64,000 nucleotides of DNA, from positions 180,986,697 to 181,050,696 of the forward strand of contig NC_077228.1 of NCBI RefSeq assembly GCF_027887165.1, written 5' to 3'. This DNA comes from Monodelphis domestica. Its lineage: Eukaryota; Chordata; Mammalia; Didelphimorphia; Didelphidae. Below the pieces are notes generated by a model that ran no database searches, was not told the origin of the DNA, and was given only the letters and a program-made list of their open reading frames with translations. Shown piece by piece: positions 23,901 through 38,400 of the stretch (the stretch's first letter is position 1; the number at the start of each line of letters is the position of its first letter). The position numbers and the translations under genes were made by a program.

Positions 23901-26410
23901 TCCTGAGGAAGTAATATTTGAATTGAGCCCTAATGGGTTGAGTAGCCTTCTGTTGGAGGAGCAAAGATACAGGAGCAAGGATGACTGTGGCATATTTGGG
24001 AGGATGATGAGGATATTTGAAAAGATAGGGAAATAAGATTGGATACCATTGTGACTTGATTTCAAAGATGGTTTTGAGAGACAGTTGGAAAAGTTAAATT
24101 CAGAAGGAAAAAGCAAGAGGTAAGGGAAAAAGAAAGATAATCAAAAGAGATTCAAAAGATTTCATGAGACAACCAACCAAGGGCTATTGTATGGAAAAAG
24201 GACCTCAGAAACAAGAATAAGAAATTCTCCAGGATGAGAGGGAAAACAGTGACTCTAGAAGCAGATATTGGAGTTGTCTATGCCTGATGACCAGACTCCT
24301 ACCTCTGGGGTATCTAGTCTGACTCACACAGGCTAACCAGCTCCCTTTGGATTCATATATCAACAACATTTCAGCCTTCCATGTTCCTATTTCTTTTCTA
24401 GCCTCCAAACCACCCCCTTCCCCATGGATTATTGCCCCTTGCCTTATCCAGATCTGTGGCTCTTTGCATGGCAGGTGCCACTTTTCTACTTTCAAGCAGT
24501 GCCAAGAGTGGTTGTCAAGGCTGAGCCGAGCCACAGCAAGACCTGCCAAACCCGAGGACCTTTTTGCCTTTGCCTATCATGCCTGGTGCCTGGGATTGAC
24601 CGAGGAGGAGCAGCATACCCACCTTTGCCAGCCAGGTGAATTGGTGCTTGCCTTGTGTGCAATTCTCAGAGCCCCTTTCCTTAAGTCATCTTACTCTATG
24701 GTGATCTGACTCTTTTCCCCCCTCCCCACCCCAGAGAACACAATTCCTTGTGAGTATTGACAATCAGTGTGTGTTTGTAGGAGAGCACATACGATGCCGG
24801 CAGGAGGCAGAGCTGGTCAGGATGGGGTTTGACCTGCACAACGTCTGGAGAGTCTCACACATCAACAGCAACTACAAGTGAGGGCAAGAGGGAAGGAAAG
24901 CAGCAGGAGAGGTTCTGGCCTTCCCCTCCCCTCACCCCATTCCCCACCTCCCCACCCCCACCCCCAGGACTGATCCCCTTGGGAACTCTCCTTAATTGTA
25001 GACAGTGTGATGATGGGGGGGAAATAGTGGGGTTGAGGAAGGGAGATGTCTATGATCACTTATGGCATCTCATTCTCAAGAGAAAGTAGTGTAGCAGAGG
25101 GGAGAGCATTCAACGTGGAATCACAGAGCCTGAATTTGAATTCTTGCTTTGTCACTTACTCACTATGTGACCTTGGACAAGTCACTTCAAATTTCTCTGT
25201 GCCTGGGTTTTCTTATCTGTAAAAATAAGGAGATTAGATTCACTGACCTCTCTGATCATAGGATCCTAGATTTAGAACTGGCAGGGATCTCATCACACTG
25301 TCACAAAACTAGTAAATATTTCAGGTGGGATTCAAACCTAGGTCTTGCTGACTCCCAAGTCCATTGATCTATCTACTATGCCATATCCTCTTAGCTTTAG
25401 ACTTATAATCTTGTGTTTCTCTATTTCCTAACTCCAGTTCAAGTGCTTTCTTTGGCTTCTCTTCAGGTTGTGTCCTAGTTATCCCCAGAAATTGCTAGTT
25501 CCTGTGTGGATCACAGATAAGGAACTGGAGAATGTGGCTTCTTTCCGTTCGTGGAAGCGGATCCCTGTTGTGGTGTATAGGTAAGGAGATGGTACTTGTG
25601 TTTGTGGTAGGAAGGGTTGATTTCAGAGGAGGCCATTTTCTTATTCGGAGGAGAAAGTTTCCACTTTTGTCTATGGACAGCTCAGTCATTAGCTGTCCTT
25701 ATGGAAGTGTTTGCTTGATGGATGAGGTGTCAACATCCCTAGACTCTGTTCTGTTCTATATTTCAGGGGGAGAGTCTGTCCCTCCAAAAATTATCTTTAT
25801 AGGGAATGTAGCCAGCTTTTTAAAAAATTTAAACATTTACTTTTACATGGGATACTGACAGGCAGATAAGCAGTAACTGGCAGGTTTAGAATTCTTGGTA
25901 CAACCTTCTCCTCTGCTTTGTGTGTCTAACAGGTTATATGCTATACAAATCTTATGGAATCAGGATCATCTCTTACATCCAGAACCTTTTTACTTTTGTT
26001 CCTCTCTGGCTCTGGGTTGGCTTCTTTGGTGCCTCTGAGGTCCCTGGGATAGATTTCTGTCATTGCTATGTTTGGAAGCAGCTTGACAATGTTTTTCTTC
26101 CTAGGCACTTGCGCAATGGGGCTGCGATTGCCCGCTGCAGCCAGCCAGAGATCAGTTGGTGGGGTTGGCGCAATGCTGATGATGAGTACCTGGTTACATC
26201 TATTGCCAAAGCCTGTGCCCTAGATCCTGGGGTGAGGGCAGCTGGGGGTGTCCCCTTCAATGGGAACAGTGAGGGAAGTGAAACATGTGATGCTGACTTT
26301 GGTAAGATGTGGCACTTACTACTGAGGGGCATGCTTTACTTTAAACCTAATTCCCAGGGAGTTAAACAGATATGGGAATGGGAGGAGGAGTTATCTATAT
26401 CCGTATCTAC

Positions 26411-26495
<85 letters not shown>

Positions 26496-29400
26496 CTATA
26501 TATGTATGTATATGGAGGGAGAGGGGGAGTGCCATAGGAAAAAGAGAAAACTGGGTAACTTGTTTCTGACCTCACTTCCTTGGGTATTCTTTCTCCGTGT
26601 GTTGTTTTAGATTCCTCTCTTACAGCATGCTCTGGGGTAGAGAGCACTGGAGCTCCTCAGAAACTGCTCATCTTAGATGCTCGATCTTATACAGCAGCAG
26701 TGGCCAACCGGGCCAAAGGTGGAGGCTGTGAATGTGAAGGTACCAACCACCTGTTCCCTTGTACTTGACACAACTTACTTTTCCTCACCTGCCTTGGCCA
26801 TATGCTCTTAGACACTGTGTGTATTCAGAGAGGCAAAGGTAATTCAGTTTATAAGAATATCCAGTCCTCCATTTGAGGTCCCCATTTTGTCAGGCAGGTG
26901 TAGAAGTAGGAGCAAGAGGCATCTCCTGCTTCTGTTTTCTTGTTTAGAATCACAAAATCTCAAGAGTTAGAAGGAACTCCAGAGTCTGTCTAGAAAAACT
27001 TCTATCTGAATAAGAGTTATTTCTACAATATTCTCAATAAGTGCTCTCCTAGACTCTGCTTAGAGACCTCCTTTGATGGGCAAGTTGATTTTTCTCCCTG
27101 TCCCCAGCAACCCATTTTACTTTTGGAAAACCAATTGTTAAGTATTTTTGCTTTTAGTGACTTGAAATCTGTCTCTTGCCAGTTTTCATCCTTAGTTCTT
27201 AATTCTTCTATTTGGGGCTAAGCAAAACAAGTCTAGTCTCCCTTCCTCCTGGCAGCCTTTCAAGGGTATGAAGAGACTCATCATGTCTCCTTCCTAAGTG
27301 TTCTTTTCTCTAAGCTAAACATGGACATGGTTCTCATACAGCATAGTTTCCACTCCCTTCATTACCTGGGCTCCTTACTCTGACTTGGTGCTTAATGCCT
27401 CTTCTCTCTTATGCAGAGTACTATCCCAACTGTGAAGTGGTGTTCATGGGAATGGCCAATATCCATTCCATTCGGAACAGCTTCCAGTACCTCCGAGCTG
27501 TCTGCAGTCAGATGCCAGACCCTAGCAAGTAGGTGCTCCTTGCTGTTCTGATCCTGATGCAGGCCATATCTCATCCCTTATAACTTTTTTTCTGGGGAAT
27601 AAAGTGATCTGAAATTTAGGTTTAGATTGGATCATGAGTAGTGGGCTTTGTCCTGGGCATAACTGTACTCTCGATTTGCTATGAGCCAATCCTGGCCATG
27701 TTAGTTCTATTTCTTTGCCAACTAGTTTGACTTGAGATGTGAAGCCAAACTTCTTAGATTGAGTAGTTCTCTAAATAACAGAAAACTTAGCAAGAGGGAG
27801 TAGTTGAAGTATCTACTCCTCATAGAATAATGCCTCGTGGCTCCTTCTCCAAAGGTGTGTCTTTTGGTTTCTGTATTCCCTGGGGGAGTTTTTGGGTATG
27901 ACTTCATGTGTAATGATAGGGAATCTTCCAGGGATTTAGGACTCTCCGTAACAAGTTTTGCTATATTCATCTAAATAGTTGGCTGTCGGCATTGGAGAGC
28001 ACCAAATGGCTGCAACACTTGTCAGTGATGTTGAAGGCAGCAGTGCTGGTGTCAAACACGGTGGATCGGGAGGGCCGGCCAGTTCTGGTGCATTGTTCAG
28101 ATGGCTGGGACCGTACTCCTCAGATTGTAGCCCTGGCAAAGATCCTCTTGGATCCCTACTATAGAACTTTGGAGGTACAGATGGTGGCTGGGGAAGAGGA
28201 GAGGGAAGAAGGAATGTCTTGGGGTGAGGACTGTGGAAATTGAGGGTCTGACCTTGAAATTCTCCCATAGAAAGCCTGGGGCCAATGCATATGCTAGGTT
28301 GAATACTTTAGAATCTCTTTTAAAATAAGACCTCTCACTTTAAACACTTGTTGATTGATTCTAAATGAGTCCTGCTTTTGGATCTTTCCCACAGAATATC
28401 CCAGGGGCTCTGTTTAACCTTCCTTGAAGGATCACAAGCCTTTGGATATTTGCTCTCTTCACAGGGCTTCCAAGTATTGGTGGAGTCTGATTGGCTGGAC
28501 TTTGGTCACAAATTTGGTGATCGATGTGGACACCAAGAGAATGCAGAGGATCAGAATGAACAGTGCCCCGTATTTCTCCAGTGGCTTGATTCAGTTCATC
28601 AGCTGCTTAAACAGTTCCCTTGTCTTTTTGAATTTAATGAAGCCTTCTTGGTAAGTTGGAAGATCTCTCTTTAGTCAGGGAGCTTGGAGCCTGACAAAGG
28701 GCTGAGAAAAAGAGTCAGATCTCCAAGATGTGATGCATTGTTTGGTTCTCTAGGTAAAATTAGTACAGCACACATACTCCTGTCTCTATGGCACATTCCT
28801 GGCCAACAACCCATGGGAGCGAGAGATGCGCAACATTTATAAGAGGACCTGTTCTGTGTGGTCCCTCCTCCGAGCAGGCAATAAGAATTTCCATAACTTT
28901 CTTTATGTTCCGGGCTCAGAGCTGGTGAGTTTGGGTATTTCCTCTGGCAGTGGGAACTGGCAGGGTTTGGTGGAGGCAGAAGCTGAGTGTTTGGGAGAGA
29001 AGGAAGGGCTGGCATAGTGAAGAATCATTTTAAGTGACTGAATAATATATTGTGCTCCCTCCCAGGTCCTCCATCCTGTGTGTCATGTGCGGGCCCTGCA
29101 CCTTTGGACAGCTGTGTACCTTCCAGCATCATCTCCATGCACCCTTGGAGAAGACAGCATGGACCTTTACCTTCCTCCAGTATCTCAGAGTCAGGAATTC
29201 ACTGGCCGATCTCTGGACAGGTAAGAGAAACCTTCTCCCCTTCCCCCCCCCCCCCCCCCCCGTTCCTCCCCCCCCTTGGCTAAATGTAGGTCTTTCTCGA
29301 TATATTTAGAACAAGTCTTTGAAATTGGGCAAAAGACTGCTTTGGCACATAGCTAGTTCAAGGTGCATTTGGTACTTTCTTGAGGTCTTTTCTCAAAGTA

Positions 29401-32400
29401 CAATCTTTCCTGGATCTGCCCTAATTCTGTGACATATCAAGGAGGGTGAGGAACCCTAAGCAGAAGGGAATATTATGGCATGGCAATAATTGCTTTTTTG
29501 TAGTTAGATGGAGGAAGTCTGTGTGAGAGCTTTAGGCATGTGCTCCAGCATTAGTTGTCAGAAGGACCTGATTGTTTATGGGAACTGAATTCCCCTAGGG
29601 GGATGGTCTTGGTGTGTTCACCAGAAAGAAGCAGTTGTTTAAATTGATAAATTTCTATTTATCTGAAATCTTATTCTAATAACTTATTGTGATATAGTGA
29701 AATTCCTGCATTCTGGAGTGCTGTTTAGCAGAGCACCAAATTGGATTGGCCTTATCAAGCTTCAAACATGTTCTAGGTGACAAACTATTTTTCTTTTGTC
29801 TGAAGATTAGCCTAGCTAAGTTTTGGAGAAGTTCATTACCAGATGGTTAGCTGTACCAACTCTTAAAGACCTCCCTACAGCAGAGGAGAAGGGGCATTGT
29901 GATCTGCATTGATGGGGGGTGGGGTGGAAAGAGTCCCCAGATCAATGAAGTCATTGGTCTTTGAAGTAAATAGAAATTAGAATGATCTCCTTGATCTGAG
30001 AAGCTTTTAGGCCTTTAAACCTAAAAAACAAACAAAATAACTTCCCCCAAGTTTACTTTTAATTCAGTAAGTGCTTATTGTGGGGTTGTTTTGGGGGGGG
30101 GCTTTTGACTTGTACTCAATATTATGTCCTGCTAGAAGAGTTGGGAAGAGGATATAGGTATATGAGATTCTTCTATATGAAGATTGGTTGAAGAAACGTA
30201 TAAGCTAGGGAAGGAGAGGTTAGGGAAAAGACTCAGTTTTTTGAAGGGCCCAGAAGTAGAAGGGCAATTAGATTCCTTTTGTGTAACCTCTGAAGACAGA
30301 ACTGAAGACAGAACTGAAGACAAAATGGGTAGAAGGTGCAAAGAGGCAGATTTGAGCCTGATGTCAGGAAAAAATGTTCTGATAAGGAAAGCCATCCATA
30401 AATGGCATGGAATGGAGGGGAGAGTGGATTCCCCTTCACTGGAAGCCTTCAGGCAAGGGCTAGATAATCAGAAGTAATTTATTCTATAGAGAGGACTTTT
30501 GGGCAGGGAGAAGTTGGTCTTGATAAAAATAATATCTAATAGCTAATATTTATATAGTGTTTTCTATGTGCCAAATATTGTGTAAAGTACAAATATTGTT
30601 TGATTCTCCCAGCAACCCTATGAGGTAGGTGCTATTATTATCTTCATTTTACAGATGAGGAAACTGAGGCAAAGGGGTTAAGTGACTTATCAGAATCATA
30701 CACCTAGTAAGTGTTTGAGACAGAATTTAAACTCAGGTCTTCCTGAGCCCAGGCCTAGTGCTCCATCCACTTTGCCATCCAGCTGGCTTCAGAGGTCTTT
30801 TCCAATTCAAATTCTATGATTCACTCACTTCTCTTTGGGTTGGATTAGAGAGCTACTGTGGCTGCTTCCAATACCAACATTCTGTGGTTCTGAAGTAAAT
30901 GATATGGTTCTTTTCAGAGATCTAGATATTGAGATTCTAAAGATAAACTTGTAAGAGTGTTGGAATGTTACATACTACATGTATAAAGAATACTTCTGGA
31001 AGTTAAAAGCAAGGAGAGAACTGTGGAAGGTGAGTCAGAAAAGGTGTCTTGAGCATTAATCATAACCTAGGCCATTAGTAGAAATGGAGAATAGTAAGGA
31101 GATTTGTCTGACCAGAGGAAGGGGGCTGTGATGGGAAAAAATAATACGATCTAATGGATGAAACATGTCAAGTACCAGTCGGATTATTATGGATTTGATT
31201 TAGTAATCAAGAAAAAGCCATTATAGATTCTTAAGTTTGGGATTGATATGAACGTGATGTTTTAGGAAGACCAATCTGATAATGTTAACCGTCAAAGTTA
31301 AGGAGATCAAAGTTAAGGCCTAGAAGGCCATTGTAGAAATGTACATGTGAAGCCTATATTTAGAATATTTCCTATGGAAAAGAAGGGTCATATTTAAGAG
31401 ACATTGAGGGATTTACCAGAAGGATTTGGTGTAAAATAGAATGGGAATAGGGATGAGAAGAGGAAGAACTAATGACTTTCTAGGTTTGAAAACTAGGGCC
31501 CTAGGAAGTAGTTAGGATTCTCCACTGAAGTCATGTAGAAAAGTTAACTTTTGGGGACAAAGAACGTGTTTCAGATGAGGTTATGATAGGACAGACACAT
31601 AGAAATATTCCATAGGCAGTTGGAGAGACTTAGGAGTTGAAGGCTGATACCAATTCTATAAAGTCAAATGTAATTGTTCTTTTTTCCATGCCATTTTTTC
31701 CTACTTGAAAAATGCTCTCCTTTCTGGTTCTTTAAATGTTACTAAATTAGGCTTTTAAGGCTCAGCTCTGATTTCATCCTCTCAATGAAGTCTTTTCCAA
31801 CCAATCCAGCTGAGTAATCTTTTTCTGTCCTCTTAACTCCTTTATCACTTATTTTTTACACTATTCAATTCAACATTTTCATTGTGTTTTTAGTTTGTTA
31901 AATATTACCAATTACATGCAAAAAATTTTTACATTTCTTTAAAAAAAAATTTAGTTCCATTTTCTCTCTTCCCTCCTACCTCCCACTTCCATAAGAAGGC
32001 AATTTATATCCATATATATGTAGTCATAAAATATTGCAAAAGAAAACATAAAAATACTAAGAAAAAGTAGAGTTTTAAAAAGCATGCTTCAATCTGCATG
32101 CAGAGTTTATCAGATCTTTCTCTGGAAGTGGATAGCATTTTTTATTATCCATCTTTTGGAATTGTGTTGGATCAGAGACAATTGTTGATTGTACAGTGTT
32201 GCTGTTATTGTGTATAGTGTTCTCCTTGTTCTGCTTACATTACTTTGTTTTAGTTCATAAGTCTTCTCAGTTTTTCTTATAGCACAATAGTATTTCATCA
32301 CATCATATACTATAGCTTATTCAGCCATATTTCAGTTAATGGATATTCCCTCAGTTTCCAATTCATTGCCACCACAAAAAAAGGTTCTATAAATAGTTTT

Positions 32401-35400
32401 GTACAACAGATCCTTTTCCCTTTTCTTTGATCTCTTTGGGATACAGACCTGCTGGTGGGTGAAAAGGTATGCATAGTTTTATAGCTGTTTGGGTATAGTT
32501 CTAATTGATCTCCAGATAGTTAGAGTGGCTGATACTTCTATCTGCAGGGGATTAGTATCCCAATTTTTCTGCATTCCCTCCAGCATTTGTCATTTTCCTT
32601 TTCTGTTTTATGTGATTTGCTTATAGTATCACTCTTTATGTCTGTGGTCAGATTGAAATAATTTTCCAAGGAGTTTATAATCTTTCTAGTGAGGGAACAG
32701 AACATAAATTTCTTTGGTTTAAGGCAGAATACGATATAAGAGAAGTACAAAGTGGTATTGGAATTTAGAGGAGAAAAGATCCTATTCAATTCAGCAGAAT
32801 CAGGAATATGCTTTTTGAAGGTGGCTCCTAAGACAATCCTTGAAGGACAGGTAGAATTTTGTAACCTTGGAGTCATCTTGACTCTTCCCTATCTCTGAAA
32901 CAATACTTCCAATTAGTTGCTAAGTCCTGTGATTATTATATCCATAACACTTTTGCAGTTTATCCCCATTTCTCCCTTCACCCTGTAACCAGTTACTTTT
33001 TTCCTACCTAAATTAGTGCAATAAATATTGTAATTTTAAAAAAATCTTGTCTTCACATCATCAATCTAACCCTCTCTCTAGTTCATCCCCACATTACTGC
33101 CTGTATTTTCATAATGCATAGCTATGATAATGCCAGCATACTCTCTCAGAGATCTTCAGTGGCTTCCATATTGCCTATGGTGTAGAATATTACCTTTTTT
33201 TCTTTGCTTTTAAAGTTTTGTTGATATGTTTTGTTTATGTATTCTAACAAACTCTTGACCCTGGAATTCAAAGCTTTCTATCATCAGGCTCCACCCACCT
33301 ATCCAGCCTTATTTTATGCTTTTCTTCATATAGTCTATGCTCTGTTCAACTGGATTACTCTTATACTACCCTCTCCTTCCTTAAAGCTTTTCTTCATGCT
33401 CTTTCTCATGTATTATTTAGATTTCTGTCTTCACTGTATCTGTCTGAAATGTCTGTCTTCCAAGCCGCTCAGATGCCAGTTTATAACCCCCACAGATAAA
33501 AGTGATCTTTTTCTCCAAACTGTGAATATTTTGTCTTAACTCTTTTGCCTGACTTTCTTATTATCTCTATCATAACCTGCTTTGTATCACACTTATTTAT
33601 GTACAACCTCTTCCACATTCTCTTTAGAATATAAGGCCCTTAAAGGCAGTGACTATTACTTTTATTTTTTGTAATAGAAAATATACTTAGCATAGTCTTT
33701 TGTGCATAGGAGGTGCTTAATATGCATTTAATTGAATAGTGTGAATCTTAAAACTGCTCAGACTCTACTTCAGAAGATTTGATTAAGCTATTCCCCATTT
33801 TTAACAATGGAGGTACTTGGTCAGGAATGTATTGAGAACTTTTAAAATTACTCCACCCTACTAAGACAGTGCCTTAGAGGAAGATAAAGTTGAAAACTCC
33901 TGATTGAACAATGAAAAGTCCCTAACTCGTACTTATAGTGAAGCTAAAACCTTAAGCTAGGTCTATTTTTAGATCTAATACAAAAAGGTGCTCAGTACCT
34001 ATAAAGGTTAAATTAGTACCTAAAAGGTCAAGCAACTTACAAAAGGCAAGCTTAACAAAAGAGGTGTGAAGTACTCAGTAGATTTTATCTAACCAGAGAA
34101 GATGAGAACAAAAGAAGATGTGAACTAAGAATGGGCAGACCTGGGGAAAAGCGTCTACTGTGATTGGTAGATGTGAAAATTTAGGGGAGGTGACATAAGA
34201 GAAAATGTCTTTAAAAGGAAGGGGAGTTCAAAATTGAGTGGAGTTGGAGTTCGGAAGTTTTTGGTTTGGAAGTTAGTTGGAGTTCGGAGTTGAGGTGAGG
34301 ACATTTTGAATTTGAGTTGAATTGAGTTAGATACTGAAACTCAGTTCAGGAGTTCAGGAGATTCAGTGGAGGACTGGAGCTTGCTTGGAGATGATCTTGT
34401 GGTGAGTGATAAAGACTGACTCGCTCTCCCTTAGGCTGAGGCCAAAATGGCCTAGGCTCCTTTTCTACTGCTTGGCTATTCTCTCTCCCTCTCTCCCTCC
34501 CTCTCTCCCTCTCCCCCTCTCCTCCCTCTCTCTCCCTCCCCCCTTAATTCCTTCATTTATATTAATTAAAATCTCCATAAATCCCCAGCTGACTTGGGTA
34601 TTTTTCATATTTGGGAATTTCCGATGGTGAGCACTTATTTAGATTTTAAGTCAAAACACTAAAATTATCCTTTATAGTTTGGCCAAAACCTTTACAGTTT
34701 GGCATTTACAGTTTTTAACATTCACAATAGAATTGGTTGTATGAATAAAGGGAGGAAAGTATGGGATACATTTGGGGAATAGTGACTAGCATGTTATGGG
34801 AGTAGCAGGAAATAATGCTAGAAGGATAGAGTGAGGCTGTATTATGCAGGGTCTTACATGCTTGCTGTTAAATACTAGATTGAAGATTATAGAATGAACA
34901 ACTTAGGTAGTGAGGAGCCCTTGAATGAAGTTTTTTGATCAAAAAAGTAAAGCAAATGAAAAGCTATGCTTTGGGAAGATCATGCTGGTATCAATGTATA
35001 GGTTGGATTGGAGGGGAGAAAGAGACTTCAGGCTGGAAAGGGGGAAGGAAACAAGTATTTTAAAAATTGTTTAAATTTAAATTTTTTTTATTTTAATAAC
35101 AAATCTCTACATGAATTTTCCAAAGTTATATAACCCAAATTGTCTTTCTTCTTCCCTCCCAAGTCCTGGAGCTGGCAAGCAATTCAATCTGGGTTATACA
35201 TTTATCATGGGAAACAAACATTTTTAAAAGTGTCTATTATGTGCTAAGTACTTTATATTGTCTCATTTGATCCTCACAACAACCATGGGAGGTAGGTGCT
35301 ATGATAGTTGAAAAAACTGAAGCAGACAGATATTAAGTGGCTCACTAAGTGTCTGAGGCTGAGTTTGAAATAGGTCTTCAGGATCCAAGCCCAGTGGTCG

Positions 35401-38400
35401 TTACACTGTGTTACTTACCTGTCCCCTATGTGCAATATAATTCAAACTGGAAGACCACTTAGAAAGTCATTCCAGTATGTGACAAGGGAATCACTTTAAA
35501 AGACTGATATATATTAATTTAAGGTCGCCAAGGAATCAGCTATGTAATTCCTAAATGAAAAACTCAAGTCAGCCGTCAGCCTTTTTTGGAGTTTAATTAC
35601 AATAGGAGTAAGAAAGGAATTAGAGATAGAGAGAGAGAAAAAGGGAGAGAAGGGAATAGGGCTTAAATACCCCTTCTGTTTAGGCTGGGACAAAAGGCCC
35701 AAGCCCTTAGATAGCTGGGGCAAAGAAAAGAGATCAGTCCCTATTACTCACGTGTCCAAAATGGAGAAACAGTCTCAGAGGCCCCCACTTTCAGCTTCCT
35801 TCAGAGCAAGCCTTCTCAGAGCCCAGGAACCACACCGACCAAAACCTCAACCACCTCCCTGGAGTCTTCAGACCCCCTATCTTTAAGGAAACCATCCAAG
35901 TTCCTCCCCTCAGTTCTCCCACCTACCAATCCCTGTTCATCAATTTCCCTGTGCCAATGGAGGCTCTAGCTTAACCCAGGACCGCCCAGAGGTTTCTGGC
36001 TTTTGCACATGTCTGTTGAAGGTCATATTTTCAAATGATTAAATCTTTACTCCTTTGCTACAGCCCTTTCTAAATCCTGTTAACTTGAGTATGGTAGAGA
36101 TTGGAATAATTAAATTTTGATCTAGGCTGCAGCCCTTACTCAATCCTATTAGGACTGAATAGGGTGGAGATTTATTCCAAGTATCTCCATTGTATCAATT
36201 CTAAAATCAATCAAGACTCAAAGAAATTCCTGTTCTATGCTTAAGCATAGGTCAAAGTCCTTTCCATTGTTCAGCAAAGGGTTTCTGTCCTAAAGTAATC
36301 TTAAGAAGGGAAGAGAAAGAACCTCCCATGCCAATGGGGTTCCCATTCCAATAGACTATCAGTAAGAAATTTTCCAAGTATGAAATATCCCAATGGTGAA
36401 ATTTTCAACATTTATAAGTCTAAGGAAATTTGAGGTTTACAAGTAGGCCAGCTGAGAATAGGATCTCAGGCAAGGTATATAACAGTGGGAATGAGTAGGA
36501 GGGTATAGATGTGAGAAACATTTCAGAAATACTTATAGACTTTTGCAGCATAATTGACTGTTCCCTTGCATCCAAATATGACATCAAGGTTTTGAGCTTG
36601 GGTGACTTGGGAAGGGAATAAGCATTTATATATCTCCTACTATATGTCAAGCACTGTGGTAAGTGCTTTACAAATATTATCTCATTTGATCCTCATAACC
36701 ACCCTTTGAGGTAGGTGCTGCTATTCCCATTTTGCAGTTGAGGAATTAGAGGCAAACAGGTTAAGAATGGTGATGATCTTAATAGAAATTGGGGAGTCAG
36801 GAAAGAACTGTGTTTTTTTTTTTAAGTGTGGGATGATAATTGGCTTGTTTGGAACATGTTCAAACAAGTTAATGGACATGTGAGACTGGAACATAGGAAG
36901 AAGTTTGAGACTGGAAATAACAATCTTAGGAGTCATCTATATAAAGGGAATAATTATCTTGGCCTAAGCCTGTGTTCAAGTTCTGTTTCTGCATACTGAC
37001 TGTGTGATTCTGGGCAAATTACTTCATCTCTTAGGACTGTATTTTGGACAGTACTCTTAAGAAATAAATATAGAGGGGGAAGCTGGGTAGCTCAGTGGAT
37101 TAAGAGTTAAGCCTAGAGACAGGAGATCCTGGATTCAAATCTGACCTCAGACATTTCCTAGCTGTGTGACCCTGGGTAAGTCACTTAACCCCCATCGCCT
37201 AGCTCTTACCACTCTTCTGCCTTGGAACCAATAAATAGTATTGATTCTAAGGCAGAAAGTAAGGGTTAAAAAAAAAGAGAAAAAAAGAGATGTAGAGACA
37301 GTTCTCAGTATACATTGGCATAGGAAGATCCTCACTCTGGAGCTTCCTACAGCTGTGAAATCACTAATCCAGCCAAATAGGACCATGTGTTCTTTGCATC
37401 CTCTTAGCATGTAGTTAGCCAACCTAGTAGGTACTCATTAAATTTTTGTTTAGATCGATTGACTCTAGAATCACTTATAAACTTAGTTTTGGTTCTGAAT
37501 CTCTTTCCTGATTTATAGGCTTTTATGCCTTGTTCTCACAGGTTACCTAAAACAAGGTCCGTGGATGATCTGTTTTCTGCCTGTGACACCAGCAGTGCAC
37601 TGACTCGCACATCTAGTGATCCCAACCTGAATAACCATTGTCAGGAGGCCAGGGTAGGCCTGGAGCCCTGGCATAGTAATTCTGAAGGAACAGATATACC
37701 CTTAGTGGAACATGGACCAGGAGGGCCTCAGCAGCCAGTGGGGGAACTGGGCCATCTTCATCCCTTGCCCAGCAACCAAAAAGACTGTTTGAGCAATAAT
37801 ACTTTGAAGAATCATAAAAATTGCCCCCCGAGTTACAAATTGTTAAATAGCATGGTACTCCAACAAGCAAAGAGCCACCCCTGTGATACTGAAATCAAAG
37901 ACCTGGAAGAAACTAAGGACTCTCAACAGAGTACAAGCTCCCCTGTTCTGGATAAGCCTTGTAGGACTTATGATGGTGTTGGGGATCATCCACATAAAAA
38001 CAGTCCCAAGAAAAATTCTGCCAACATGCTCTCCCAAGTTGTTTCCTCTGAATGTAATGGAATCTTTAAACTTCCGGAGTCCTTCTGTCAGGATTCCCCT
38101 CCTGATCAAGGTATTCTTGAACAAACTCCCCTAGACCCCATGCCAGGCGTGCCCTGCAGAGATGCTCCAGACCATGGTTTGGATATCTTTCATAACCCAC
38201 CAAGTATTGCCTGCCATACTCTTCCAGACCCACTTCTGAGTCCTCCTTGCCAAGACCTTTCAGACTCTGTGTCAAATATCACCCAGGAGCAGCAGCTGAA
38301 TACTCGGCTAGAACCTGCCCATTGGGAGGAAGATGTTGGTCAAAGAGGGAATGCTAGAAATGGGCCATTATGGGAGAATCCTCGCTTTGGCAAAAGGCCA

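Noticed and set aside
25920-26537. ORF ending in a long Cys-Val repeat
   Set aside because: The repeat is the translation of a (GT)n microsatellite read past the true MTMR4 exon 26105-26301.
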